The notes beneath the pieces are model-generated. The model saw only the letters and a list, made by a program, of their open reading frames with translations. It was not told where the DNA came from and did no database searches. The position numbers and the translations under genes are program-made. Of a stretch of DNA of 64,000 bases, positions 46,530 to 61,500 are shown in pieces; within the stretch, counting starts at the first letter, position 1, and each line of letters opens with the position of its first letter. Where the stretch lies: assembly GCA_946902985.2 (NCBI GenBank), contig OX336395.1, forward strand, positions 288,543,065-288,607,064, given 5' to 3'. This DNA comes from Meconema thalassinum. Taxonomy: Eukaryota > Arthropoda > Insecta > Orthoptera > Tettigoniidae.

Positions 46530-49500
46530 GTAGCTTAGTGTAGCAAATATTATCTGTTGGCGTGATGGTCGTGCGGGCCAACTTGTAGAGTAGAGTGGCG
46601 ATTATTATCTGTTGGCGTGGCGGTCGTGTGGGTCAACTTGTAGTGTAGAGTGGCAATTATTATCTGTTGGCGTGGCGGTCGTGCGTGTCAACTTGTAGTG
46701 TAGAGTGGCAATTATTATCTATTAGCGTGACGGTCGTGCGGGTTAAATTGTAGTGTAGAGTGGCGATTATTATCTGTTGGCGTGATGGTCGTGCGGGTCA
46801 ACTTGTAGAGTAGAATGGCGATTATTATCTGTTAGCGTGATGGTCGTGCGGGCCAACTTGTAGTGTAGAGTGGCGATTATTATCTGTTGGCGTGACGATC
46901 GTGCGGGTCAACTTGTAGCGTAGTGTAGCAAATATTATCTGTTGGCGTGATGGTCGTGCGGGTCAACTTGTAGAGTAGAGTGGCAATTATTATCTGTTGG
47001 CGTGATGGTCGTGCGGGTCAACTTGTAGAGTAGAGTGGCAATTATTATCTGTTGGCGTGATGATCGTGCGGGTCAACTTGTAGCGTAGAGTGGCGATTAT
47101 TATCTGTTGGCGTGGCGGTCGTGCGAGTCAACTTGTAGCGTAGTGTAGCAAATATTATCTGTTGGCGTGATGGTCGTGCGGGTCAACTTGTAGAGTAGAG
47201 TGGCGATTATTATCTGTTGGCGTGACGATCGTGCGGGTCAACTTGTAGCATAGTGTAGCAAATATTATCTGTTGGCGTGATGGTCGTGCGGGTCAACTTG
47301 TAGAGTAGAGTGGCAATTATTATCTGTTGGCGTGATGGTCGTGCGGGTCAACTTGTAGCGTAGAGTGGCGATTATTATCTGTTGGCGTGATGGTCGTGCG
47401 GGTCAACTTGTAGCGTAGAGTGGCGATTATTATCTGTTGGCGTGATGGTCGTGCGGGTCAACTTGTAGTGTAGAGCGGCAATTATTATCTGTTGGCGTGA
47501 TGGTCGTGCCGGTCGACTTGTAGTGTAGAGTGATGATTATTATCTGTTGGCGTGACGGTCGTGCGGGTCAACTTGTAGCGTAGAGTGGCAATTATTATCT
47601 GTTGGCGTGACGATCGTGCGGGTCAACTTGTAGTGTAGAGTGGCAATTATTATCTGTTGGCGTGACGATCGTGCGGGTCAACTTGTAGCATAGGGTGGCA
47701 ATTATTATCTGTTGGCGTGACGATCGTGCGGGTCAACTTGTAGCGTAGTGTGGTGATTATTATCTGTTGGCGTGACGGTCAACTTGTAGTGTCGAGTGGC
47801 GATTATTATCTGTTGGCGTGATGGTCGTGCGGGTCAACTTGTAGTGTCGAGTGGCGATTATTATCTGTTGGCGTGACGATCGTGCGGGTCAACTTGTAGC
47901 ATAGAGTGGCAATTATTATCTGTTGGCGTGACGATCGTGCGGGTCAACTTGTAGTGTAGAGTGATGATTATTATCTATTGGCGTGATGGTCGTGCGGGTC
48001 AACTTGTAGTTTAGAGTGGCGATTATTATCTGTTGGCGTGATGGTCGTGCGGGTTAACTTGTAGTGTCGAGTGGCGATTATTATCTGTTGGCGTGATGGT
48101 CGTGCGGGTCAACTTGTAGTGTAGAGTGGCAATTATTTTCTGTTGGCGTGACGATCGTGCGGGTCAACTTGTAGTGTAGAGTGGCAATTATTATCTGTTG
48201 GCGTGACGGTCGTGCGGGCCAACTTGTAGCGTAGAGTGGCGATTATTATCTGTTGGCGTGACGGTCGTGAGGGTCAACTTGTAGCGTAGAGTGGCAATTA
48301 TTATCTGTTGGCGTGACGGTCGTGAGGTTCAACTTGTAGCGTAGAGTGGCAATTATTATCTGTTGGCGTGACGGTCGTGCGGGCCAACTTGTAGCGTAGA
48401 GTGATGATTATTATCTGTTGGCGTGATGGTCGTGCGGGTCAACTTGTAGTGTAGAGTGATGATTATTATCTGTTGGCGTGATGGTCGTGCGGGTCAACTT
48501 GTAGTGTAGAGTGGCAATTATTATCTGTTGGCGTGACGATCGTGCGGGTCAACTTGTAGTGTAGAGTGGCAATTATTATCTTTTAGCGTGACGGGGTGCG
48601 GGTCAACTTGTAGTGTAGAGTGGCAATTATTATCTATTAGCGTGACGGTCGTGTGGGTCAGCTTGTAGTATAGAGTGGCAATTATTATCTGTTGGCGTGA
48701 CGGTCGTGCGGGCCAACTTGTAGTGTAGAGTGGCAATTATTATCTGTTGGCGTGACGATCGTGCGGGTCAACTTGTAGTGTAGAGTGATGATTATTATCT
48801 GTTGGCGTGATGGTCGTGCGAGTCAACTTGTAGTGTAGAGTGGCAATTATTATCTGTTGGCGTGACGATCGTGCTGGTCAACTTGTAGTATAGAGTGGCA
48901 ATTATTATCTGTTGGCGTGATGGTCGTGCGGGCCAACTCGTAGTGTAGAGTGGCAATTATTATCTATTAGCGTGACGGTCGTGTGGGTCAACTTGTAGTG
49001 TAGAGTGGCAATTATTATCTGTTAGCGTGACGGTCGTGCGGGTCAACTTGTAGTGTAGAGTGGCAATTATTATCTATTAGCGTGACGGTCGTGCGGGTCA
49101 ACTTGTAGTGTAGAGTGGCAATTATTATCTGTTACCGTGACGGTCGTGCGGGTCAACTTGTAGTGTAGAGTGGCAATTATTATCTGTTGCAGTGACGGTC
49201 GTGCGGGTCAATTTGTAGTGTTGAGTGGCAATTATTATATGTTGGCATGATGGTCGTGTGGGTCAACTTGTAGTGTAGAGTGGCAATTATTATCTGTTAG
49301 CGTGACAGTCGTGTCGGTCAACTTGTAGTGTAGAGTGGCAATTATTATCTATTAGCGTGACGGTCGTGCCGTTCAACTTGTAGTGTAGAGTGGCAATTAT
49401 TATCTGTTAGCGTGACGGTCGTGTGGGTCAACTTGTAGTGTAGAGTGGCAATTATTATCTGTTGGCGTGACGATCGTGCGGGTCAACTTGTAGTGTAGAG

Positions 49501-52500
49501 TGGCAATTATTATCTGTTGGCGTGATGGTCGTGCGGGTCAACATGTAGTGTAGAGTGGCAATTATTATCTATTAGCGTGACGGTCGTGCGGGTCAACCTG
49601 TAATGTAGAGTGGCAATTATTATCTGTTGGCGTGATGGTCGTGCGGGTCATCTTGTAGCGTAGAGTGGCGATTATTATCTGTTGGCGTGACTGTCGTTCG
49701 GGTCAACTTGTAGTGTAGAGTGATGATTATTATCTGTTGGCGTGATGGTCGTGCGGGTCAACTTGTAGTTTAGAGTGGCGATTATTATCTGTTGGCGTGA
49801 TGGTCGTACGGGTCAACTTGTAGTGTCGAGTGGCGATTATTATCTGTTGGCGTGAAGGTCGTGCGGGCCAACTTGTAGTGTCGAGTGGCGATTATTATCT
49901 GTTGGCGTGACGGTCGTGCGGGTCAACTTGTAGTGTCGAGTGGCAATTATTATCTGTTGGCTTGACGATCGTGCGGGACAACTTGTAGTGTCGAGTGGCG
50001 ATTATTATCTGTTGGCGTGATGGTCGTACGGGTCAACTTGTAGTGTCGAATGGCGATTATTATCTGTTGGCGTGAAGGTCGTGCGGGCCAACTTGTAGTG
50101 TCGAGTGGCGATTATTATCTGTTGGCGTGATGGTCGTACGGGTCAACTTGTAGTGTAGAGTGGCGATTATTATCTGTTGGCGTGATGGTCGTGCGGGTCA
50201 ACTTGTAGTGTCGAGTGGCGATTATTATCTGTTGGCGTGACGATCGTGCGGGTCAACTTGTAGCGTAGTGTAGCAAATATTATCTGTTGGCGTGATGGTC
50301 GTGCGGGTCAACTTGTAGAGTAGAGTGGCAATTATTATCTGTTGGCGTGATGGTCGTGCGGGTCAACTTGTAGCGTAGAGTGGCGATTATTATCTGTTGG
50401 CGTGATGGTCGTGCGGGTCAACTTGTAGCGTAGAGTGGCGATTATTATCTGTTGGCGTGATGGTCGTGCGGGTCAACTTGTAGTGTAGAGTGGCAATTAT
50501 TATCTGTTGGCGTGATGGTCGTGCCGGTCGACTTGTAGTGTAGAGTGATGATTATTATCTGTTGGCGTGACGGTCGTGCGGGTCAACTTGTAGCGTAGAG
50601 TGGCAATTATTATCTGTTGGCGTGACGATCGTGCGGGTCAACTTGTAGTGTAGAGTGGCAATTATTATCTGTTGGCGTGACGATCGTGCGGGTCAACTTG
50701 TAGCATAGGGTGGCAATTATTATCTGTTGGCGTGACGATCGTGCGGGTCAACTTGTAGCGTAGTGTGGTGATTATTATCTGTTGGCGTGACGGTCAACTT
50801 GTAGTGTCGAGTGGCGATTATTATCTGTTGGCGTGATGGTCGTGCGGGTCAACTTGTAGTGTCGAGTGGCGATTATTATCTGTTGGCGTGACGATCGTGC
50901 TGGTCAACTTGTAGCATAGAGTGGCAATTATTATCTGTTGGCGTGACGATCGTGCGGGTCAACTTGTAGTGTAGAGTGATGATTATTATCTATTGGCGTG
51001 ATGGTCGTGCGGGTCAACTTGTAGTTTAGAGTGGCGATTATTATCTGTTGGCGTGATGGTCGTGCGGGTTAACTTGTAGTGTCGAGTGGCGATTATTATC
51101 TGTTGGCGTGATGGTCGTGCGGGTCAACTTGTAGTGTAGAGTGGCAATTATTTTCTGTTGGCGTGACGATCGTGCGGGTCAACTTGTAGTGTAGAGTGGC
51201 AATTATTATCTGTTGGCGTGACGGTCGTGCGGGCCAACTTGTAGCGTAGAGTGGCGATTATTATCTGTTGGCGTGACGGTCGTGAGGGTCAACTTGTAGC
51301 GTAGAGTGGCAATTATTATCTGTTGGCGTGACGGTCGTGAGGTTCAACTTGTAGCGTAGAGTGGCAATTATTATCTGTTGGCGTGATGGTCGTGCGGGCC
51401 AACTTGTAGCGTAGAGTGATGATTATTATCTGTTGGCGTGATGGTCGTGCGGGTCAACTTGTAGTGTAGAGTGATGATTATTATCTGTTGGCGTGATGGT
51501 CGTGCGGGTCAACTTGTAGTGTAGAGTGGCAATTATTATCTGTTGGCGTGACGATCGTGCGGGTCAACTTGTAGTGTAGAGTGGCAATTATTATCTTTTA
51601 GCGTGACGGGGTGCGGGTCAACTTGTAGTGTAGAGTGGCAATTATTATCTATTAGCGTGACGGTCGTGTGGGTCAGCTTGTAGTATAGAGTGGCAATTAT
51701 TATCTGTTGGCGTGACGGTCGTGCGGGCCAACTTGTAGTGTAGAGTGGCAATTATTATCTGTTGGCGTGACGATCGTGCGGGTCAACTTGTAGTGTAGAG
51801 TGATGATTATTATCTGTTGGCGTGATGGTCGTGCGGGTCAACTTGTAGTGTAGAGTGGCAATTATTATCTGTTTGCGTGACGATCGTGCGGGTCAACTTG
51901 TAGTATAGAGTGGCAATTATTATCTGTTGGCGTGATGGTCGTGCGGGCCAACTCGTAGTGTAGAGTGGCAATTATTATCTATTAGCGTGACGGTCGTGTG
52001 GGTCAACTTGTAGTGTAGAGTGGCAATTATTATCTGTTAGCGTGACGGTCGTGCGGGTCAACTTGTAGTGTAGAGTGGCAATTATTATCTATTAGCGTGA
52101 CGGTCGTGCGGGTCAACTTGTAGTGTAGAGTGGCAATTATTATCTGTTACCGTGACGGTCGTGCGGGTCAACTTGTAGTGTAGAGTGGCAATTATTATCT
52201 GTTGCAGTGACGGTCGTGCGGGTCAATTTGTAGTGTTGAGTGGCAATTATTATATGTTGGCATGATGGTCGTGTGGGTCAACTTGTAGTGTAGAGTGGCA
52301 ATTATTATCTGTTAGCGTGACAGTCGTGTCGGTCAACTTGTAGTGTAGAGTGGCAATTATTATCTATTAGCGTGACGGTCGTGCCGTTCAACTTGTAGTG
52401 TAGAGTGGCAATTATTATCTGTTAGCGTGACGGTCGTGCGGGTCAACTTGTTGTGTAGAGTGGCAATTATTATCTGTTGGCGTGACGATCGTGCGGGTCA

Positions 52501-55500
52501 ACCTGTAATGTAGAGTGGCAATTATTATCTGTTGGCGTGATGGTCGTGCGGGTCAACTTGTAGCGTAGAGTGATGATTATTTTCTGTTGGCGTGATGGTC
52601 GTGCGGGTCAACTTGTAGTGTAGAGTTGCGATTATTATCTGTTGGCGTGATGGTCGTGCGGGTCATCTTGTAGCGTAGAGTGGCGATTATTATCTGTTGG
52701 CGTGACTGTCGTTCGGGTCAACTTGTAGTGTAGAGTGATGATTATTATCTGTTGGCGTGATGGTCGTGCGGGTCAACTTGTAGTTTAGAGTGGCGATTAT
52801 TATCTGTTGGCGTGATGGTCTTAAGGGTCAACTTGTAGTGTCGAGTGGCGATTATTATCTGTTGGCGTGAAGGTCGTGCGGGCCAACTTGTAGTGTCGAG
52901 TGGCGATTATTATCTGTTGGCGTGACGGTCGTGCGGGTCAACTTGTAGTGTCGAGTGGCAATTATTATCTGTTGGCTTGACGATCGTGCGGGACAACTTG
53001 TAGTGTCGAGTGGCGATTATTATCTGTTGGCGTGATGGTCGTACGGGACAACTTGTAGTGTAGAGTGGCGATTATTATCTGTTGGCGTGATGGTCGTGCG
53101 GGTCAACTTGTAGCGTAGTGTAGCAAATATTATCTGTTGGCGTGATGGTCGTGCGGGTCAACTTGTAGAGTAGAGTGGCAATTATTATCTGTTGGCGTGA
53201 TGGTCGTGCGGGTCAACTTGTAGCGTAGAGTGGCGATTATTATATGTTGGCGTGATGGTCATGCGGGTCAACTTGTAGCGTAGAGTGGCGATTATTATCT
53301 CTTGGCGTGATGGTCGTGCGGGTCAACTTGTAGTGTAGAGCGGCAATTATTATCTGTTGGCGTGATGGTCGTGCCGGTCGACTTGTAGTGTAGAGTGATG
53401 ATTATTATCTGTTAGCGTGACGGTCGTGCGGGTCAACTTGTAGCGTAGAATGGCAATTATTATCTGTTGGCGTGACGATCGTGCGGGTCAACTTGTAGTG
53501 TAGAGTGGCATTTATTATCTGTTGGCGTGACGATCGTGCGGGTCAACTTGTAGCGTAGGGTGGCAATTATTATCTGTTGGCGTGACGATCGTGCGGGTCA
53601 ACTTGTAGCGTAGTGTCGTGATTATTATCTGTTGGCGTGACGGTCAACTTGTAGTGTCGAGTGGCGATTATTATCTGTTGGCGTGATGGTCGTGCGGGTC
53701 AACTTGTAGTGTCGAGTGGCGATTATTATCTGTTGGCGTGACGATCGTGCGGGTCAACTTGTAGCATAGTGTAGCAAATATTATCTGTTGGCGTGATGGT
53801 CGTGCGGGTCAACTTGTAGAGTAGAGTGGCAATTATTATCTGTTGGCGTGATGGTCGTGCGGGTCAACTTGTAGCGTAGAGTGGCGATTATTATCTGTTG
53901 GCGTGATGGTCGTGCGGGTCAACTTGTAGCGTAGAGTGGCGATTATTATCTGTTGGCGTGATGGTCGTGCGGGTCAACTTGTAGTGTAGAGCGGCAATTA
54001 TTATCTGTTGGCGTGATGGTCGTGCCGGTCGACTTGTAGTGTAGAGTGATGATTATTATCTGTTGGCGTGACGGTCGTGCGGGTCAACTTGTAGCGTAGA
54101 GTGGCAATTATTATCTGTTGGCGTGACGATCGTGCGGATCAACTTGTAGTGTAGAGTGGCAATTATTATCTGTTGGCGTGACGATCGTGCGGGTCAACAT
54201 GTAGCATAGGGTGGCAATTATTATCTGTTGGCGTGACGATCGTGCGGGTCAACTTGTAGCGTAGTGTGGTGATTATTATCTGTTGGCGTGACGGTCAACT
54301 TGTAGTGTCGAGTGGCGATTATTATCTGTTGGCGTGATGGTCGTGCGGGTCAACTTGTAGTGTCGAGTGGCGATTATTATCTGTTGGCGTGACGATCGTG
54401 CGGGTCAACTTGTAGCATAGAGTGGCAATTATTATCTGTTGGCGTGACGATCGTGCGGGTCAACTTGTAGTGTAGAGTTAATATTATTATCTATTGGCGT
54501 GATGGTCGTGCGGGTCAACTTGTAGTTTAGAGTGGCGATTATTATCTGTTGGCGTGATGGTCGTGCGGGTTAACTTGTAGTGTCGAGTGGCGATTATTAT
54601 CTGTTGGCGTGATGGTCGTGCGGGTCAACTTGTAGTGTAGAGTGGCAATTATTTTCTGTTGGCGTGACGATCGTGCGGGTCAACTTGTAGTGTAGAGTGG
54701 CAATTATTATCTGTTGGCGTGACGGTCTTGCGGGCCAACTTGTAGCGTAGAGTGGCGATTATTATCTGTTGGCGTGACGGTCGTGAGGGTCAACTTGTAG
54801 CGTAGAGTGGCAATTATTATCTGTTGGCGTGACGGTCGTGAGGTTCAACTTGTAGCGTAGAGTGGCAATTATTATCTGTTGGCGTGACGGTCGTGCGGGC
54901 CAACTTGTAGCGTAGAGTGATGATTATTATCTGTTGGCGTGATGGTCGTGCGGGTCAACTTGTAGTGTAGAGTGATGATTATTATCTGTTGGCGTGATGG
55001 TCGTGCGGGTCAACTTGTAGTGTAGAGTGGCAATTATTATCTGTTGGCGTGACGATCGTGCGGGTCAACTTGTAGTGTAGAGTGGCAATTATTATCTTTT
55101 AGCGTGACGGGGTGCGGGTCAACTTGTAGTGTAGAGTGGCAATTATTATCTATTAGCGTGACGGTCGTGTGGGTCAGCTTGTAGTATAGAGTGGCAATTA
55201 TTATCTGTTGGCGTGACGGTCGTGCGGGCCAACTTGTAGTGTATAGTGGCAATTATTATCTGTTGGCGTGACGATCGTGCGGGTCAACTTGTAGTGTAGA
55301 GTGATGATTATTATCTGTTGGCGTGATGGTCGTGCGGGTCAACTTGTAGTGTAGAGTGGCAATTATTATCTGTTGGCGTGACGATCGTGCGGGTCAACTT
55401 GTAGTATAGAGTGGCAATTATTATCTGTTGGCGTGATGGTCGTGCGGGCCAACTCGTAGTGTAGAGTGGCAATTATTATCTATTAGCGTGACGGTCGTGT

Positions 55501-58500
55501 GGGTCAACTTGTAGTGTAGAGTGGCAATTATTATCTGTTAGCGTGACGGTCGTGCGGGTCAACTTGTAGTGTAGAGTGGCAATTATTATCTATTAGCGTG
55601 ACGGTCGTGCGGGTCAACTTGTAGTGTAGAGTGGCAATTATTATCTGTTACCGTGACGGTCGTGCGGGTCAACTTGTAGTGTAGAGTGGCAATTATTATC
55701 TGTTGCAGTGACGGTCGTGCGGGTCAATTTGTAGTGTTGAGTGGCAATTATTATATGTTGGCATGATGGTCGTGTGGGTCAACTTGTAGTGTAGAGTGGC
55801 AATTATTATCTGTTAGCGTGACAGTCGTGTCGGTCAACTTGTAGTGTAGAGTGGCAATTATTATCTATTAGCGTGACGGTCGTGCCGTTCAACTTGTAGT
55901 GTAGAGTGGCAATTATTATCTGTTAGCGTGACGGTCGTGCGGGTCAACTTGTAGTGTAGAGTGGCAATTATTATCTGTTGGCGTGACGATCGTGCGGGTC
56001 AACTTGTAGTGTAGAGTGGCAATTATTATCTGTTGGCGTGATGGTCGTGCGGGTCAACATGTAGTGTAGAGTGGCAATTATTATCTATTAGCGTGACGGT
56101 CGTGCGGGTCAACCTGTAATGTAGAGTGGCAATTATTATCTGTTGGCGTGATGATCGTGCGGGTCAACTTGTAGCGTAGAGTGATGATTATTTTCTGTTG
56201 GCGTGATGGTCGTGCGGGTCAACTTGTAGTGTAGAGTTGCGATTATTATCTGTTGGCGTGATGGTCGTGCGGGTCATCTTGTAGCGTAGAGTGGCGATTA
56301 TTATCTGTTGGCGTGACTGTCGTTCGGGTCAACTTGTAGTGTAGAGTGATGATTATTATCTGTTGGCGTTATGGTCGTGCGGGTCAACTTGTAGTTTAGA
56401 GTGGCGATTATTGTCTGTTGGCGTGATGGTCGTACGGGTCAACTTGTAGTGTCGAGTGGCGATTATTATCTGTTGGCGTGAAGGTCGTGCGGGCCAACTT
56501 GTAGTGTCGAGTGGCGATTATTATCTGTTGGCGTGACGGTCGTGCGGGTCAACTTGTAGTGTCGAGTGGCAATTATTATCTGTTGGCTTGACGATCGTGC
56601 GGGACAACTTGTAGTGTCGAGTGGCGATTATTATCTGTTGGCGTGATGGTCGTACGGGTCAACTTGTAGTGTCGAATGGCGATTATTATCTGTTGGCGTG
56701 AAGGTCGTGCGGGCCAACTTGTAGTGTCGAGTGGCGATTATTATCTGTTGGCGTGATGGTCGTACGGGTCAACTTGTAGTGTAGAGTGGCGATTATTATC
56801 TGTTGGCGTGATGGTCGTGCGGGTCAACTTGTAGCGTAGTGTAGCAAATATTATCTGTTGGCGTGATGGTCGTGCGGGTCAACTTGTAGAGTAGAGTGGC
56901 AATTATTATCTGTTGGCGTGATGGTCGTGCGGGTCAACTTGTAGCGTAGAGTGGCGATTATTATCTGTTGGCGTGATGGTCGTGCGGGTCAACTTGTAGC
57001 GTAGAGTGGCGATTATTATCTCTTGGCGTGATGGTCGTGCGGGTCAACTTGTAGTGTAGAGCGGCAATTATTATCTGTTGGCGTGATGGTCGTGCCGGTC
57101 GACTTGTAGTGTAGAGTGATGATTATTATCTGTTAGCGTGACGGTCGTGCGGGTCAACTTGTAGCGTAGAATGGCAATTATTATCTGTTGGCGTGACGAT
57201 CGTGCGGGTCAACTTGTAGTGTAGAGTGGCATTTATTATCTGTTGGCGTGACGATCGTGCGGGTCAACTTGTAGCGTAGGGTGGCAATTATTATCTGTTG
57301 GCGTGACGATCGTGCGGGTCAACTTGTAGCGTAGTGTCGTGATTATTATCTGTTGGCGTGACGGTCAACTTGTAGTGTCGAGTGGCGATTATTATCTGTT
57401 GGCGTGATGGTCGTGCGGGTCAACTTGTAGTGTCGAGTGGCGATTATTATCTGTTGGCGTGACGATCGTGCGGGTCAACTTGTAGCATAGAGTGGCAATT
57501 ATTATCTGTTGGCGTGACGATCGTGCGGGTCAACTTGTAGTGTTGAGTGATGATTATTATCTATTGGCGTGATGGTCGTGCGGGTCAACTTGTAGTTTAG
57601 AGTGGCGATTATTATCTGTTGGCGTGATGGTCGTGCGGGTTAACTTGTAGTGTCGAGTGGCGATTATTATCTGTTGGCGTGATGGTCGTGCGGGTCAACT
57701 TGTAGTGTAGAGTGGCAATTATTTTCTGTTGGCGTGACGATCGTGCGGGTCAACTTGTAGTGTAGAGTGGCAATTATTATCTGTTGGCGTGACGGTCGTG
57801 CGGGTCAACTTGTAGTGTAGAGTGGCAATTATTATCTGTTGGCGTGTTGGTCGTGCGGGCCAACTTGTAGTGTAGAGTGGCGATTATTATCCGCTCGCGT
57901 GACGATCGTGCGGGCCAACTTGTAGCGTAGAGTGGCAATTATTATTTGTTGGCGTGATGGTCGTGAGGGTCAACTTGTAGTGTAGAGTGGCAATTATTAT
58001 CTGTTGGCGTGATGGTCGTGCGGGCCAACTTGTAGTGTAGAGTGGCAATTATTATCTGTTGGCGTGATGGTCATGCGGGTCAACTTGTAGCGTAGAGTGG
58101 CGATTATTATCTGTTGGCGTGACGGTCGTGAGGGTCAACTTTTAGTGTAGAGTGGCAATTATTATCTGTTAGCGTGACGGTCGTGCGGGTCAACTTGTAG
58201 CGTAGAGTGGCGATTATTATCTGTTGGCGTGACGGTCGTGAGGGTCAACTTGTAGTGTAGAGTGGCAATTATTATCTATTAGCGTGACGGTCGTGCGGGT
58301 CAATTTGTAGCGTAGAGTGGCAATTATTATCTGTTAGCGTGACGGTCGTGCGGGTCAACTTGTACTGTAGAGTGGCAATTATTATCTGTTTGCGTGATGG
58401 TCGGCGGGTCAGCTTGTAGTATAGAGTGGCAATTATTATCTGTTGGCGTGACGGTCGTGCGGGCCAACTTGTAGTGTAGAGTGGCAATTATTATCTGTTA

Positions 58501-61500
58501 GCGTGACGGTCGTGCGGGTCAATTTGTAGCGTAGAGTGGCAATAATTATCTGTTGGCGTGACGGTCGTGAGGGTCAACTTGTAGTGTAGAGTGGCAATTA
58601 TTATCTGTTAGCGTGACGGTCGTGCGGGTCAATTTGTAGCGTAGAGTGGCAATAATTATCTGTTGGCGTGACGTTCGTGCGGGTCAATTTGTAGCGTAGA
58701 GTGGCAATAATTATCTGTTGGCGTGATGGTCGTGAGGGTCAACTTGTAGTGTAGAGTGGCAATTATTATCTGTTGGCGTGATGGTCGTGCGGGCCAACTT
58801 GTAGTGTAGAGTGGCAATTATTATCTGTTGGCGTGTTGGTCGTGCGGGCCAACTTGTAGTGTAGAGTGGCAATTATTATCTGTTGGCGTGACGATCGTGA
58901 GGGTCAACTTGTAGCGTAGAGTGGCAATTATTATCTGTTGGCGTGACGGTCGTGCGGGTCAACTTGTAGTGTAGAGTGGCAATTATTATCTGTTGGCGTG
59001 ACGATCGTGCGGGTCAACTTGTAGTGTAGAGTGGAGATTATTATCTGTTAGCGTGACGGTCGTGCGGGCCAACTTGTAGCGTAGAGTGCCAATTATTATC
59101 TGTTGGCGTGACGATCGTGCGGGTCAACTTGTAGTGTAGAGTGGCAATTATTATCTGTTAGCGTGATGGTCGTGCGGGTCAACTTGTTGTATAGAGTGGC
59201 AATTATTATCTGTTGGCGTGACGGTCGTGCGGGCCAACTTGTAGCGTAGAGTGGAGATTATTATCTGTTGGCGTGACGGTCGTGCGGGCCAACTTGTAGC
59301 GTAGAGTGGCAATTATTATCTGTTGGCGTGACGATCGTGCGGGTCAACTTGTAGTGTAGAGTGGCAATTATTATCTGTTGGCGTGACGATCGTGCGGGTC
59401 AACTTGTAGTATAGAGTGGCAATTATTATCTGTTGGCGTGATGGTCGTGCATGCCAACTTGTAGTGTAGAGTGGCAATTATTATCTGTTGGCGTGATGGT
59501 CGTGTGGGTCAACTTGTAGTGTTGAGTGGCAATTATTATCTTTTAGCGTGACGGTCGTGCGGGTCAACTTGTAGTGTAGAGTGGCAATTATTATCTATTA
59601 GCGTGACGGTCGTGCGGGTCAACTTGTAGTGTAGAGTGGCAATTATTATCTGTTAGCGTGACGGTCGTGCGGGTCAACTTGTAGTGTAGAGTGGCAATTA
59701 TTATCTGTTGGCGTGACGATCGTGCGGGTCAACTTGTAGTGTAGAGTGGCGATTATTATCTTTTAGCGTGACGGTCGTGCGGGTCAACTTGTAGTGTAGA
59801 GTGGCAATTATTATCTGTTAGCGTGACAGTCGTGCCGGTCAACTTGTAGTGTAGAGTGGCAATTATTATCTATTAGCGTGACGGTCGTGCGGGTCAACTT
59901 GAAGTGTAGAGTGGCGATTATTATCTGTTAGCGTGACGGTCGTGCGGGTCAACTTGTAGTGTAGAGTGGCAATTATTATCTGTTGGCGTGACGATCGTGC
60001 GGGTCAACTTGTAGTGTAGAGTGGCGATTATTATCTGTTGGCGTGACGGTCGTGCGGGTCAATTTGTAGTGTAGAGTGGCAATTATTATTTGTTGGCGTG
60101 ATGGTCGTGTGGGTCAACTTGTAGTGTTGAGTGGCAATTATTATCTGTTAGCGTGACAGTCGTGCCGGTCAACTTGTAGTGTAGAGTGGCAATTATTATC
60201 TATTAGCGTGACGGTCGTGCGGGTCAACTTGTAGTGTAGAGTGGCAATTATTATCTATTAGCGTGACGGTCGTGCGGGTCAACTTGTAGTGTAGAGTGGC
60301 AATTATTATCTGTTGGCGTGACGATCGTGCGGGTCAACTTGTAGTGTAGAGTGGCAATTATTATTTGTTGGTGTGACGATCGTGCGGGTCAACTTGTAGT
60401 GTAGAGTGGCAATTATTACCTGTTGGCGTGACGGTCGTGCGGGTCAACTTGTAGTGTAGAGTGGCAATTATTATCTATTAGCGTGACGGTCGTGCGGGTC
60501 AACTTGTAGCGTAGAGTGGCAATTATTATCTGTTGGCGTGACGGTCGTGCGGGTCAACTTGTAGTGTAGAGTGGCAATTATTATCTGTTTGCGTGATGGT
60601 CGGCGGGTCAGCTTGTAGTATAGAGTGGCAATTATTATCTGTTGGCGTGACGGTCGTGCGGGCCAACTTGTAGCGTAGAGTGGAGATTATTATCGGTTGG
60701 CGTGATGGTCGTGCGGGTCAACTTGTAGCGTAGAGTGGCGATTATTATCTGTTGGCGTGACGGTCGTGCGGTTCAACTTGTAGCGTAGAGTGGCGATTAT
60801 TATCTGTTGGCGTGATGGTCGTGCGGGTCAACTCGTAGCGTTGAGTGGCGATTATTATCTGTTGGCGTGATGGTCGTGCGGGTCAACTTGTAGTGTAGAG
60901 CGGCAATTATTATCTGTTGGCGTGATGGTTGTGCCGGTCGACTTGTAGAGTAGAGTGGCGATTATTATCTGTTGGCGTGATGGTCGTGCGGGTCAACTTG
61001 TAGAGTAGAGTGGCAATTATTATCTGTTGGCGTGATGGTCGTGCGGGTCAACTTGTAGAGTAGAGTGGCAATTATTATCTGTTGGCGTGATGATCGTGCG
61101 GGTCAACTTGTAGCGTAGAGTGGCGATTATTATCTGTTGGCGTGGCGGTCGTGCGAGTCAACTTGTAGCGTAGTGTAGCAAATATTATCTGTTGGCGTGA
61201 TGATCGTGCGGGTCAACTTGTAGCGTAGAGTGGCGATTATTATCTGTTGGCGTGGCGGTCGTGCGAGTCAACTTGTAGCTTAGTGTAGCAAATATTATCT
61301 GTTGGCGTGATGGTCGTGCGGGTCAACTTGTAGCGTAGAGTGGCGATTATTATCTGTTTGCGTGACGGTCGTGCGGGTCAACTTGTAGCGTAGAGTGGCG
61401 ATTATTATCTGTTGGCGTGACGGTCGTGCGGGTCAACTTGTAGCGTAGAGTGGCGATTATTATCTGTTGGCGTGATGGTCGTGTGGGTCAACTTGTAGTG